Positions 1 through 8,621 of a DNA stretch of 64,000 nt are shown here, one piece after another. Origin of the DNA: Paraburkholderia lycopersici (GTDB lineage Bacteria > Pseudomonadota > Gammaproteobacteria > Burkholderiales > Burkholderiaceae); assembly GCF_900096975.1 (NCBI RefSeq), contig NZ_FMYQ01000011.1, positions 124,001 through 188,000 on the forward strand, in the 5' to 3' direction. The notes below the pieces were generated by a model, which saw nothing but the letters and a program-made list of their open reading frames with translations, was not told the DNA's origin and did no database searches. How positions within the stretch are numbered: position 1 is the first letter of the stretch; each line of letters starts with the position of its first letter. A program made the translations under genes and the position numbers.

Positions 1-54
1 GCGACATCGAGCCCCGATATCGTCGCAGGTCGCGGCGACGCGACGGGATCGGGC

Positions 55-774
55 CTAACGGCGGCGGTCGCCCATCAGGCGCAGCAGGATGAGGAAGATG
101 TTGAGAAAGTCGAGATAGAGCGCAAGCGCGCCCATGATCGCCTTCTTGCCTGCGACGGCATCATCTTCCGCCCCGACATAGATATCGCGGATGCGCTGCG
201 TATCGTATGCGGTGAGGCCCGTGAACACGATCACGCCGATCACGGAGACGACGAACTGCAACGCGGTCGAGGCAACGAAGAGATTGACGAGCCCGGCGAT
301 CACGATGCCGACGAGCCCCATGAACAGGAACGACCCGAAGCGCGAGAGGTCGGCCCGCGTCGTGTAGCCATAGAGGCTGGTTGCGCCGTAGGTCGCCGCG
401 CTGATGACGAACACGCGTGCGATGCTTTCGCCCGTGTACACGAGGAAGATGCCCGATAGCGACAGGCCAACCAGTGCGGCATAGGCCCAGAAGCTCACCT
501 GCGCCGCGCCGAGGCCGATGCGCTCGATGCGAAAGCTCAGCAACAGGACGAGCGCAAGCGGCGCGAGCAGCACGATCCAGAAGAGGGGCGTGGCGGCGAT
601 CGACGCATACAAACCACTTGTCGCTCCGATCCAGGCGATGGCGCCGGTCAGCAGCAGGCCCGCGGCCATGTAGTTGTAGACGCGCAGCATGTACCGCCTG
701 AGGCCGGCGTCGCCCCATTCCTGTCCCCGCGGGTCCTCGTTCAGCCGCGAGCCGTCGGCAAAGTCGTTTTTCAT
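55..774 (-). CDS. Bax inhibitor-1/YccA family membrane protein
   Basis: Predicted 239-aa integral membrane protein of the BI-1/YccA (UPF0005) family. After a short polar N-terminus it has about seven hydrophobic segments, and the C-terminal part carries the family pattern around TAYDTQRI followed by a last helix rich in ALYLDFLNIFL. YccA-type members interact with the FtsH protease and others act as pH-sensitive calcium leak channels; which applies here cannot be told. An upstream in-frame ATG would add 29 residues that are arginine-rich and unlike the family, so the internal Met (MKNDF) is preferred. It lies 34 bp downstream of the secreted-protein gene on the same strand, so both may be co-transcribed under the FNR-type box at 1546-1559. 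Confidence 0.9.
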   Translation of the reverse strand: MKNDFADGSRLNEDPRGQEWGDAGLRRYMLRVYNYMAAGLLLTGAIAWIGATSGLYASIAATPLFWIVLLAPLALVLLLSFRIERIGLGAAQVSFWAYAALVGLSLSGIFLVYTGESIARVFVISAATYGATSLYGYTTRADLSRFGSFLFMGLVGIVIAGLVNLFVASTALQFVVSVIGVIVFTGLTAYDTQRIRDIYVGAEDDAVAGKKAIMGALALYLDFLNIFLILLRLMGDRRR

Positions 775-808
775 GGTCAGTCCCCTGGCGCGAGATTGCG
801 AGACCGGT

Positions 809-1411
809 TCAGCGCAGCGGCACGCCGTCTCGCGTGATCTGGACGGCCGTTGCCTCGACATAGTCGACCTTCACGCTGTCCCCCGGCTTGAGCCCGTCGA
901 GCAGGCTATCCGCCGACGCCTGCAGCGTCACTGTGCGCGTCGGGCCGCGCAAGGTGATCTCGTGCTTGTCGCGATCGACCTGCATGACGGTTGCCACCGC
1001 CGCGACCCGATAGAGGGAGAGGGACGAACCGAGCGAGACGCCCGAGGTGTATCCCTTGTCGACGCGCTCGCGTATTCCGCTCGGGTTGGACTTGTCGGCG
1101 CGCAGCAGCAGCGCCCGGCTGAACGTGACGGCGACGGTGTCGCCAAGCTGAAGTTTGGCGACGTTTCCCAGGCTCCGGTCGACCATCACGTCCACGGGCT
1201 CGCCGTTGTCTTCGAGCAGCGTGATGCTGTTGCGCCCGGTATCGATGGCGAAAACGACCGCGTTCGCATGTCTGACGCTGGTGCCCGAGACCAGGTCGGC
1301 GGGCGCCGCCGGCGCAGTGGTTTCGTCGGCGGACGCCGTGCATATCGACGACGCGCCAATGGCGAGCGCTGCTACACCAGGAAGAATTCCACTTCGCCAT
1401 ATGCGTTGCAT
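809..1411 (-). CDS. secreted protein of unknown function
   Basis: 200-aa protein with a clear Sec signal: a short basic start, a hydrophobic stretch of about 15 residues and an Ala-rich cleavage region near residue 28 (CTASA). The mature part looks like two small beta-rich halves with alternating short strands (FAIDTGRNSITL and VDRDKHEITL are two similar units), so it may be a tandem of OB- or DUF-like beta domains binding something in the periplasm. I do not recognise a named family. It is the first gene after the FNR-type box and is probably co-transcribed with the BI-1 gene that follows it. No cysteine cluster or catalytic motif is evident in the mature part. Confidence 0.75.
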   Translation of the reverse strand: MQRIWRSGILPGVAALAIGASSICTASADETTAPAAPADLVSGTSVRHANAVVFAIDTGRNSITLLEDNGEPVDVMVDRSLGNVAKLQLGDTVAVTFSRALLLRADKSNPSGIRERVDKGYTSGVSLGSSLSLYRVAAVATVMQVDRDKHEITLRGPTRTVTLQASADSLLDGLKPGDSVKVDYVEATAVQITRDGVPLR

Positions 1412-1823
1412 GGTGCCTTCTCCGTTGTATGGAAACCGTACGCGCGTCTTCCAGGGTGCGCGCCGTGGCGCGAGCGCAGCGCATGATCGGCGCCCCGAAA
1501 AACGCGTCTCGAGGTACAGGGTTGCCTTTTTTCACGCTGTCACGCTTGATATGCATCAAGCGTTTTACGCCCGTTCGTTCCAGTGCTTGCCACGTCGACC
1601 GGCCGCGGCGCTGCGAGATGCAGCGCGCAGCAGGCCGTAGTCGAGGCGCGCGATCATCGGAGGATTATGGTGGCCCGGGGCGCGCGAGACGGCATGCGCG
1701 TAGGCGGCCGGGCGGGCGCGGGCGCCAGCCTGGCTCTGTCCTGCCGCGGCATTGCCGCGACATCAATGGGTTCGCGGTTGGCGCGGAGTACCGCCACAAC
1801 CCGGGCCGGCGGTTCCGCGCGGG
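1412..1823. other. intergenic region with FNR-type box
   Basis: A 412-bp gene-free stretch between the sigma-54 regulator and the secreted-protein gene. Apart from the palindrome at 1543-1562 I see no gene, and the open frames across it have no recognisable protein character. No clear terminator with a T-run was found after the regulator stop at 1824. Confidence 0.6.
1546..1559 (-). promoter_or_regulatory. FNR/Anr/DNR-type binding site
   Basis: TTGATATGCATCAA matches the FNR/Anr consensus TTGAT-N4-ATCAA at all ten specified bases, and the symmetry extends to a 20-bp imperfect palindrome (1543-1562). Its centre lies about 141 bp upstream of the secreted-protein start (1411, minus). That fits a class II site if the transcription start is near 1511. 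No good -10 could be assigned. It suggests oxygen-limited induction of the 1411-55 gene pair. Confidence 0.6.
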
Positions 1824-3602
1824 TCAGTCGCGCTCGATGGGGATGCCGTATTTGCGCAGGCGGTAGGCCAGCTTGGGCCGGCTGATGCCCAGCACGCGGG
1901 CGGCCAGCGAAAGATTGCCGTTCGCTTCGGCAACGGCTGCATGCAGCATGGCGGCTTCGGTTTCGGCGAGCCCCGGAATTCCGGCGGCGAGCGTGGAGGG
2001 CGGGGCAGGCTCGACCGGTTCCCCGAGCGGCGCGATATTGCCGCTGCGCTTCAGCATGAACGATGAAACGTCGATTTCCTCGCCCGTGGTAAACAGATGG
2101 CACAGGTCGAGCGCACCGCCGTCCTCGGCAAGGATCACGGCGCGCTCGATCATGTTTTCGAGCTCGCGCACGTTGCCGGGCCACCCATAGCTGATGAGGG
2201 CGTCCACGGCGCGCTCGCGAAACCCGGTGATGAGCTTGCCGTGCTTCTTGGCGAGGCGCTGCAAGAACCAGTTCATCATCAACGGAATGTCGTCGCGCCG
2301 CTCGCGCAGCGGCGGCACCTGAATCGGGAATACGTTCAGGCGGAAGAACAGGTCCTCACGGAACTGTCCCGCCTTCACGGCCTCCCGCAGATTCACATTG
2401 GTCGCCGCCACGACTCTCACGTCGATCTTGCGCGTGCGCGTGTCGCCCACGCGCTCGAGTTCGCCTTGCTGCAGCGCGCGCAGGAGCTTGCCTTGGGCAG
2501 TGAAGCTCAGCGTGCCGACTTCGTCGAGAAAGAGCGTGCCGCCGTTGGCGCGCTCGAAGCGCCCCGGGCGCGAAGACGTGGCCCCCGTATAGCCGCCGCG
2601 CTCCACGCCGAACAGTTCGGACTCCATGAGATGCTCGGGAATCGCCGCGCAGTTGACCGCCACGAACGGGCCGTCCGCGCGTTTGCTGAGGCGGTGCAGG
2701 TTGTTGGCGAAAACTTCCTTGCCTACGCCGCTTTCACCGAGAAAGAGCACCGTCGCCTCGGTAGGGGCGACCTTGTTGACCATGTGGCAGACGGTATTGA
2801 AACCCGCCGAGATGCCCACGACGCCAAAGCTGTTCTCAGGGGCGTTGGCGAGACGCTCGGCGATGCGGCTCGTTGCGGGCAGCATCGCCTGCGGCTCGAG
2901 CGACCATTTGACGAAGTCGCCGATCTGCAGGAAACGCAGGTCGTCCTGCGGGTCGTCCCAATCTTCCACGGGCTTGCCGACCACGCGGCATTTCGCGTGG
3001 CCCATCCCCCGGCATTCGATTTCGCGCCAGAGAATAGGCCGCCCCATGAAGGCGCTCGTATAGCCGCAGGCATAGCCGATCAGCATCCAGCACACCGATT
3101 CGTTACCGATGCCATAGCTCGCGATATGGGCCTCGGCTTCGGCGCAGTCGATCAGGGAGAAGTCGCCGAAGTAGTGACCGCGCTCGACGTCGATATCGAG
3201 CGCATTCGGCTCGCAATGGACGATGCCTTCGAGCGACACGAGTTGAGGACCCGCGAGAAAATCGTCGTAGCGGTTGGAGCCGGCGCGCACCTTGCGCGTC
3301 ATCGCGGCATCGCGCGAGCCGGCCTGATAGCCGATTCGGGTCACGAGGCCACGAGCCGTTTCCTTGCCGAGGCTCTCGATCAGCTCCTGGCGCAGCGCGC
3401 CGAGCGAGCTGATGTGCATGAGCATCATGCGCTGGTCGTCGAGCCAGATGCGGCCCTGCTGAGGCGCGAAGCGCAGCCGCTTGGCCAGATCGTGGATGGC
3501 GGGAACGCGGATCTCTTTCGACCGTTGGCGCTCGGCCAGTTGACCGGGCGTATCCGTGCGAGAGGGAGTCCGGGCGACTCCGCGCGTGCGGCTCTTGGGC
3601 AT
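1824..3602 (-). CDS. tbuT: XylR/DmpR/TbuT-type sigma-54 activator
   Basis: 592-aa aromatic-responsive enhancer-binding protein. Order: XylR_N/V4R effector-sensing domain (about residues 30-215), linker, AAA+ sigma-54 interaction domain with Walker A GESGVGKE near 290, and a C-terminal Fis-type HTH (NGNLSLAARVLGISR). The zinc-site spacing known from MopR is intact: Cys171, Glu194, Cys197 and Cys205 reproduce its C155/E178/C181/C189 pattern. The sigma-54 contact loop reads GGYTGA instead of GAFTGA. Start 3602 is chosen for the GAGG about 9 nt upstream; an ATG at 3641 would add 13 residues but has no ribosome-binding site. It lies downstream of and collinear with the monooxygenase operon, the same order as tbuT in Ralstonia pickettii PKO1, where read-through from the operon promoter raises activator levels. 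Confidence 0.9.
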   Translation of the reverse strand: MPKSRTRGVARTPSRTDTPGQLAERQRSKEIRVPAIHDLAKRLRFAPQQGRIWLDDQRMMLMHISSLGALRQELIESLGKETARGLVTRIGYQAGSRDAAMTRKVRAGSNRYDDFLAGPQLVSLEGIVHCEPNALDIDVERGHYFGDFSLIDCAEAEAHIASYGIGNESVCWMLIGYACGYTSAFMGRPILWREIECRGMGHAKCRVVGKPVEDWDDPQDDLRFLQIGDFVKWSLEPQAMLPATSRIAERLANAPENSFGVVGISAGFNTVCHMVNKVAPTEATVLFLGESGVGKEVFANNLHRLSKRADGPFVAVNCAAIPEHLMESELFGVERGGYTGATSSRPGRFERANGGTLFLDEVGTLSFTAQGKLLRALQQGELERVGDTRTRKIDVRVVAATNVNLREAVKAGQFREDLFFRLNVFPIQVPPLRERRDDIPLMMNWFLQRLAKKHGKLITGFRERAVDALISYGWPGNVRELENMIERAVILAEDGGALDLCHLFTTGEEIDVSSFMLKRSGNIAPLGEPVEPAPPSTLAAGIPGLAETEAAMLHAAVAEANGNLSLAARVLGISRPKLAYRLRKYGIPIERD

Positions 3603-3814
3603 GCTGACCTCGATGGCTACCGGAGTGGGGCTCGAGGCCATGCGCGATGTGGCGGAATCGCCGCGCGGATGATGCGCCGCCTGCGCCGGGAGCGGGAATT
3701 GGACAATAACCAGATCAGGTTACTCCACCGCCCAGGCAGTGGCGATTGGTGTTAATACGCGATCCTGAGCGTAGCGGCGGGTTGCGCCCGGCTCGTTCGG
3801 CCGGAGAGCGGCGT

Positions 3815-4834
3815 TCAGACGAAACGGTCGAAGTGAAGCTGGTTGTACGGCACGCGATGTCTTTGCATCAGCATTTCCTGCACGGCCTCAATCATGGGCG
3901 GCGGCCCTGCAAAATAGAACTCGTGCTGATCGAGCGGCGCGGCGAGCGAGCGTTCGACTTCCGCATGCACGAAGCCGGTTGCGCCCCGCCATGGCAACGA
4001 GGGCTCTGGAGACGACAGCACGATCGAAGCGCGTAGACGCCCTTGCGCAAGCTCGTCGAGTTCCGCGGCGGCGCCAAGGTCGGCTTGCGTGCGCGCGCCA
4101 TAGAAGAAGTGCACGCACCGTTTGCCGGCCTGCGCAAGCACACCGCGTGCGACCGAAAGCATGGGCGCGAAACCCGAGCCACCCGCAATGCACACGATGT
4201 CGCGAGCGTTGTCGTCGCGCAGATAGCCATGCCCGTAGGGCCCGTCCATTGCGATCTGGTCGCCGGCCTGGAGCGAGTCGAACAGCGCATTGCTGCCCGC
4301 GCCCCCCGGCACGCGCCGGATGATGAATTGCCACAGCCCCTCGCCGTTGGGCAGGTTGGACATCGAATAGGCCCGCGCGCCTTGCGTCCGGGATGGGTAG
4401 AGCAGCGCGTACTGCCCCGCACGGAACTGCGCGCGCGCGGGAATGTGAAACGTGAATTCGCTCATGTCCGGCGTCAGCGCGCGACGGCGTTCGAGTCTTG
4501 CCAACCAGCGGGCGGGCGCCACGGCAGGAAGATAGCTGTCGTCGCAGCGAACGCGTATCGTGCAATCGCTGAGCGGCCGCGACTGGCATGCGAGCCGTTT
4601 GCCGCGCTTGCGCTCGCGTTCGGTGAGCCCCGGCGCCTGCGCCCAGAGCGTTTCCATGTCGCCTTCGACGAGTTCGAAGCGGCACGCGCCACATCCGCCC
4701 ACGCTGCACTCGTGCGGCAGTCCGACATCGGCGCGCAATGCGCCGCGCAGCAGGCTGTCTTCCTCGGCGCCGACGCTGAACTGCGCGCCGCCCTCGATCG
4801 TGATCCGGTGTTCCCGATGTTCCCGATGTTCCAT
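3815..4834 (-). CDS. tmoF: toluene monooxygenase NADH reductase subunit
   Basis: 339-aa electron-transfer flavoprotein (TmoF/TbuC family, usual length about 326-340). The N-terminal plant-type [2Fe-2S] domain has CSVGGCGAC and a distal Cys in LACQS. It is followed by an FAD domain with RAYSMSN and an NAD-binding domain with GGSGFAPM and a C-terminal FAGPP motif. It passes electrons from NADH through FAD and the iron-sulfur centre to the Rieske ferredoxin. The N-terminus is a threefold Glu-His-Arg repeat encoded by near-identical 9-nt units, which family members do not normally show. Last structural gene of the operon, 75 bp after tmoE. Confidence 0.93.
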   Translation of the reverse strand: MEHREHREHRITIEGGAQFSVGAEEDSLLRGALRADVGLPHECSVGGCGACRFELVEGDMETLWAQAPGLTERERKRGKRLACQSRPLSDCTIRVRCDDSYLPAVAPARWLARLERRRALTPDMSEFTFHIPARAQFRAGQYALLYPSRTQGARAYSMSNLPNGEGLWQFIIRRVPGGAGSNALFDSLQAGDQIAMDGPYGHGYLRDDNARDIVCIAGGSGFAPMLSVARGVLAQAGKRCVHFFYGARTQADLGAAAELDELAQGRLRASIVLSSPEPSLPWRGATGFVHAEVERSLAAPLDQHEFYFAGPPPMIEAVQEMLMQRHRVPYNQLHFDRFV

Positions 4835-4909
4835 TTATCGCTTCCAGAGTTTCGTGGCCGGCTTGCGCCGGCACTTGCTTCACAGCCCGATGCTCCGCAG
4901 GCTCTGGCT

Positions 4910-5896
4910 TCAGAGGCCGATCGCCCGCCTGAACTCGCGCGTGGCTTCCTTCGCGCAAGCGCTTGCGCCGCTTGCGTCGGGCAGGGCGGCGCACCACGCC
5001 TCGATGGCGTCGTCCGCGAGCGGCGCCCACTTGCTTGCCCACGCGCTCAGCACGGCGTGATTGCCTTCCTGCTCGAGGGCCATCCGTACCAGCGCGGTGG
5101 CCCAACGCCGATGGCGCTGCGCATCGGCGAGCTGGGCGTCGGTGATGAGCCCCAGTAGCGTGTCGTTGTTGTGACGCGCCGCGAATCCGAGTCCGCGCAA
5201 GACGGTTTCTTCCACGGCGGGGCGCACGACGAGGTTCAGCGCGACGAAGCTTTCCGCCCAGTCCCACGCCGTAAGCGCCTGCTCGACGAGCTTGCGCCAC
5301 CCCTGCCATGCCGGGTCGCGCTCCCAGACGCCGCGCTCCTCGCTGCCGAAGCCGAGGTCGGCAAAGGTCTGCGACAGCTCCTTCGTGCGATACGCGGTAT
5401 GCGTGAGCCAGCGCAACGAGTCCGCGCTCTGGTACGCGCAACAGTTGGAGATCGTGGAGGCGGGCGCCATCTGGGTCAGATAGGCCGAGCCCATTTGCAG
5501 CGCATGAAACAGGAAGCGAGCGGGCGTATAGAGCCGCGCGAGCGTACCGGCCCACGTCGGCGAGAGCATCGCGTCATGGCCGCGCGCCGAGAACTGGTCG
5601 AGCAGTCCGAATACATAGGTTTCCTGACCATCCTGCAGCATGTTGTAGGTGCGGTAGACGAGCTCGTCGGGATCGCGAAATGCGTTCCAGTCGGGGTGCG
5701 TCAACGGCGAGGCGTTGCGGTTGCGCTTGAACCATTGCGCCATTGCGAAGTTCGGGTCGAGCTCGAAGGGCGCGTCGGGGTTGTCGGTCGTGTAGTGCAG
5801 GTTGGTCGAGACGATTTCGTACTCGCTCGGCTTGCGCCGGCGGCCGGCCAGATGGCTCCACGTTTTCAGCGGCTTGAGGACTTCGGGTTGGGTCAT
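4910..5896 (-). CDS. tmoE: toluene monooxygenase beta subunit
   Basis: 328 aa, matching the 327-aa TmoE/TbuA2 beta subunit of the (alpha-beta-gamma)2 diiron hydroxylase. It belongs to the ferritin-like fold of the alpha subunit but lacks the diiron ligand pairs and plays a structural role. The N-terminus (KTWSHLAGRRRKPSEYEIV) is the conserved beta-subunit opening. A GGAGA element precedes the ATG, and the gene starts 12 bp after tmoD. Confidence 0.93.
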   Translation of the reverse strand: MTQPEVLKPLKTWSHLAGRRRKPSEYEIVSTNLHYTTDNPDAPFELDPNFAMAQWFKRNRNASPLTHPDWNAFRDPDELVYRTYNMLQDGQETYVFGLLDQFSARGHDAMLSPTWAGTLARLYTPARFLFHALQMGSAYLTQMAPASTISNCCAYQSADSLRWLTHTAYRTKELSQTFADLGFGSEERGVWERDPAWQGWRKLVEQALTAWDWAESFVALNLVVRPAVEETVLRGLGFAARHNNDTLLGLITDAQLADAQRHRRWATALVRMALEQEGNHAVLSAWASKWAPLADDAIEAWCAALPDASGASACAKEATREFRRAIGL

Positions 5897-5908
5897 GCTC
5901 GTCTCCGG

Positions 5909-6223
5909 TTAAAGCGTTTTCTCGTAGTAGAAGCGCACGTAGTCATCGGTCGTTTCGATGCGGCCGGCAAACGAGCTGAGGTTGACTTCGAGCTCGGACA
6001 TCCTGAACGGCCGGCCCAGCGTTTCCTCCAGCGTGGCGCGGCGCAGGATCAACTCGCCATCGGTGTCGATGCGCACATAGGCGAGTTTGTCGTCGACGCG
6101 AATCTCCTTGCCGGGATTGTCCTCGTGCGCGGCTTCGATGACGCCGGCCGTAATGCTGCCCGCGCGAAGCACGGGCCCCACGCGGTTGTTGCGGTAGGCA
6201 TCGGCGGTGTTGTCGGTGGTCAT
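5909..6223 (-). CDS. tmoD: toluene monooxygenase effector protein
   Basis: 104-aa cofactorless coupling protein (TmoD/TbuV; MmoB/DmpM type). It binds the hydroxylase and controls oxygen activation and coupling. Family features are the [12 protein letters not shown] opening and the central alternating strands around [13 protein letters not shown]. The start at 6223 has CGGAGA about 9 nt upstream; a longer in-frame start would run into tmoC. Spacing to tmoC is 19 bp. Confidence 0.92.
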   Translation of the reverse strand: MTTDNTADAYRNNRVGPVLRAGSITAGVIEAAHEDNPGKEIRVDDKLAYVRIDTDGELILRRATLEETLGRPFRMSELEVNLSSFAGRIETTDDYVRFYYEKTL

Positions 6224-6242
6224 GGTGTGTTCTCCGGAAACA

Positions 6243-6578
6243 TCAGGAATGCGAAAATAGCGGTTCGACGCCACCCACGGCAACAAGGACATCGTCGCCT
6301 TCGATCTTCACGGCGTACTCGGCAAGACGGCAGTCGCCTGGATTGATCCCTTCGCCGGTATTTGCGTCGAAGGTCCACTGATGGGCGCGGCACATCAGTA
6401 CGCGGCCGTCGAACTTGCCTTCCACGAGCGGGATGTCCTGGTGTGGGCAGATACCCTGAAACGCGCGCGGCTCCCCGCCTTCGGGGCGCACCAGCACGAT
6501 CACGTGGCCGTCCACTTCCACTTCGGTCATTTCGCCTTCCCACAGGTCGTCGAGCGTGCAAACTTTCTGGTATTTCAT
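6243..6578 (-). CDS. tmoC: toluene monooxygenase Rieske ferredoxin
   Basis: 111-aa Rieske [2Fe-2S] ferredoxin (TmoC/TbuB, 112 aa in T4MO). Ligands are visible as CPH at Cys44/His46 and CRAH at Cys63/His66, one residue offset from the T4MO C45/H47 and C64/H67. It carries electrons from TmoF to the hydroxylase. Start MKYQKV was chosen by family length. The gene begins 7 bp after the tmoB stop. Confidence 0.95.
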   Translation of the reverse strand: MKYQKVCTLDDLWEGEMTEVEVDGHVIVLVRPEGGEPRAFQGICPHQDIPLVEGKFDGRVLMCRAHQWTFDANTGEGINPGDCRLAEYAVKIEGDDVLVAVGGVEPLFSHS

Positions 6579-6585
6579 CTCGACC

Positions 6586-6846
6586 TCATTCGTCGCAAAA
6601 GATAAATTCGAGCGTTTCCATCGGCTTGATGTCGGTTTCTTCGAGCTTCGCGTCGCGCGCATAGAACTGCTCGCCGCCCTGGCGACGCACGCGCACGACC
6701 TTGCCGGGCCGCGGCGCGACGCGCCGGCCCACCGAATGGTGCGCGGCGGCGGCGGCAACCTCGTCCATCGTGTTGCCGGTGTCCACTGGAACGAGCTGCA
6801 ATACGAAGTCGTACTGAAAATTGGAAATCACAGGAAAAAGTGCCAT
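6586..6846 (-). CDS. tmoB: toluene monooxygenase gamma subunit
   Basis: 86-aa gamma subunit of the diiron hydroxylase (TmoB/TbuU, about 84-88 aa). It starts MALFPVISNF, as in the family. The second in-frame ATG at 6846 is chosen because GGAGG sits 5 nt upstream; the ATG at 6858 would add only MEDD. It stabilises the alpha subunit near the product-exit path in the known hydroxylase structures. Confidence 0.92.
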   Translation of the reverse strand: MALFPVISNFQYDFVLQLVPVDTGNTMDEVAAAAAHHSVGRRVAPRPGKVVRVRRQGGEQFYARDAKLEETDIKPMETLEFIFCDE

Positions 6847-6870
6847 GTCGTCCTCCATTGACGCGCCGCT

Positions 6871-8376
6871 TCAGGCGGCCTTCTTGTTGTCATGCGTGTT
6901 GCGGTATGCCTCGACCCACGCATATTTGTGCGCATCGTCTCCGCTCTCGCCCGGCGCCAGCCCCATGTACTTCAATGCGCCCGTCAGGTCGGGCGGCTGG
7001 ATGTGGCCCGCGAGGAAGCGATCGACGAGCGTGAGGTGGTCGCGGTAGCGCACCGGGTCCTGCTGAAACACCCAGCGGTCGATCTCGGAGTTGAAGTGGT
7101 ACGTGCGGCCGTTGTAATCGAGCGGATAGTCCTTCACGTTCCATCCGTTGCCCGGAATGGCGCAGATGGGCAACTGGCTCATGTTGCAGACGATCGGCAG
7201 CGTTTCGGGCATGGTGAGCTCGGGCTTGCCCGCGAGCAGGTTCTCGATGACGACGTCCCAGGCCTTGCCGAACGTGTCGTTCCAGCCCGGGTACTTTTCT
7301 TCGAGCCAGTCGCGGCATTCGGGCGTCATGCCGGCGGCGGGGTTCCACCAGACCGTGGGGCGCCAGAACCAGATGCCGAGCTGATACGCGTGATGCTGGT
7401 AGTCGAACTCGTGGATCATCTGGTCCCAGTACCACGGCAGGTCCAGACCCAGATCGATCAGCGTGCGTTCGAACTGGCCGACGATCCACTCACGCATGAA
7501 TTCCTTGAACGACTGCTTGCGATGTTCGAGCGGCGTCGCATAATCCATCGACGAGCCCGTGAGCAGACAGAAGAGGCGCCACGCGCGCGCGATGGCGATG
7601 TCCACGAGTTTCTGGGCTTCTTCCTTGCGGCCGTTGGCGATCAGGATCTGCAACGCCGGGCCGCCGATTTGCGCATGGCGCGACTCGTCGGTCTGAATGC
7701 TGGAAATCAGGCTTGCGAAGGTGAAGTCGCCCGCTTCGGCGGCGTCGGCTGCGAGGCCGAGAAACTGCATGTTGGTGAAGCCGGTTTCGAATGCAAACGT
7801 GAGCATGACGGCGATCTCGATCGCGCTGCGCGACATGAACAGATCGTCGAAGGTGCTGCGGGCGGCAATCGCACCCCACTCATTCGTGTGATAGGCCTTG
7901 TGCGCCCAGTCGAACTGACGGTCTTTCGGGCAGTAATCGTGCGGGAAATAGAGCTGCAACTGGCCATGACGGTTCTCGTCGAGCATGCCGAAGGTGGCCA
8001 TGTTGCGCATACCGGGCGCGCGGCCGAAGCGCGCCATGCGTGCTTCGGCGCTCATGGCCGCATACTCGCCGAGCGCAATGGCGCCGTAATGAGACTTCAG
8101 GATGGAAAGCCAGCCAGGATCGGCTTCCTCGAACATGCGGCTGCGCTCGAGCGCGGCCTTCACGGAGTAGGCGCCGGCGTCCTTCTCGCGCTGGACGCGG
8201 ACGTACTCGGGATAGGACGTCTTGTACGGTTCGTCGTAGGTCTCCCAACTCGCCATGGGAATGCCCTGGGCACCGGACATGAGATCGGGAAAGAGATCGG
8301 ACTCGGCGACATAAGTCGGGGTCCAGTTGGTGGCACGGGCGATGTCGTACCAGGCCGCACGTTCCAGTAACGCCAT
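6871..8376 (-). CDS. tmoA: toluene monooxygenase alpha subunit (diiron hydroxylase)
   Basis: 501-aa catalytic subunit (TmoA/TbuA1, 500 aa) that hydroxylates toluene and related aromatics with O2. All six diiron ligands fall at the T4MO positions: Glu104, Glu134, His137, Glu197, Glu231 and His234, with Thr201 next to the oxygen site. Active-site residues Ile100, Gly103 and Ala107 match para-hydroxylating T4MO and PKO1 TbuA1; ToMO has Glu at 103. The start at 8376 has AAGGAG upstream; upstream in-frame sequence overlaps the sigma-54 promoter and is rejected. It is the first gene of the six-gene operon. Chlorinated ethenes and benzene are common side substrates of this family. Confidence 0.96.
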   Translation of the reverse strand: MALLERAAWYDIARATNWTPTYVAESDLFPDLMSGAQGIPMASWETYDEPYKTSYPEYVRVQREKDAGAYSVKAALERSRMFEEADPGWLSILKSHYGAIALGEYAAMSAEARMARFGRAPGMRNMATFGMLDENRHGQLQLYFPHDYCPKDRQFDWAHKAYHTNEWGAIAARSTFDDLFMSRSAIEIAVMLTFAFETGFTNMQFLGLAADAAEAGDFTFASLISSIQTDESRHAQIGGPALQILIANGRKEEAQKLVDIAIARAWRLFCLLTGSSMDYATPLEHRKQSFKEFMREWIVGQFERTLIDLGLDLPWYWDQMIHEFDYQHHAYQLGIWFWRPTVWWNPAAGMTPECRDWLEEKYPGWNDTFGKAWDVVIENLLAGKPELTMPETLPIVCNMSQLPICAIPGNGWNVKDYPLDYNGRTYHFNSEIDRWVFQQDPVRYRDHLTLVDRFLAGHIQPPDLTGALKYMGLAPGESGDDAHKYAWVEAYRNTHDNKKAA

Positions 8377-8450
8377 GTGATGTCTCCTTGTTGGGATGGG
8401 AATTGCGCCTGTCCGGCACAACATCCGTTGCACCGGGCGGCTTCTTTCAG

Positions 8451-8467
8451 AGCAAGGTCGATGCCAG
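8451..8467 (-). promoter_or_regulatory. sigma-54 (-24/-12) promoter of tmoA operon
   Basis: On the minus strand the bases read CTGGCATCGACCTTGCT: TGGCA at -24 and TTGCT at -12, with exactly 10 nt between the invariant GG and GC. This is close to the YTGGCACG-N4-TTGCW consensus and resembles XylR-dependent Pu. Transcription would begin near 8440, giving a leader of about 64 nt to the tmoA ATG. It fits control by the sigma-54 activator at the end of the operon. Confidence 0.82.
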
Positions 8468-8621
8468 GGAGCAGGCTGTAGTCGTGCCGATGAGGGAAAA
8501 TCCCGAGATTTTTCGCCGCGTGAACACGCGACTCCCCATGTGCCGGCACTTGTTTTCGCCGTAAGCACGTGTGCGTTTGATGTTCTGCTTAAATTCCGGA
8601 TCCGCTGTGAGCAGCCGGCGC

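Noticed and set aside
8401..8440. Plus-strand GGCAC ... TTGCA resembling a second sigma-54 promoter
   Set aside because: The spacing between the two elements is three bases too long and it would read away from any gene.
8474..8489. Minus-strand GGCAC with a GC at correct spacing, another possible -24/-12 site
   Set aside because: The -12 element is CAGCC, a poor match; the site at 8451-8467 is much better.
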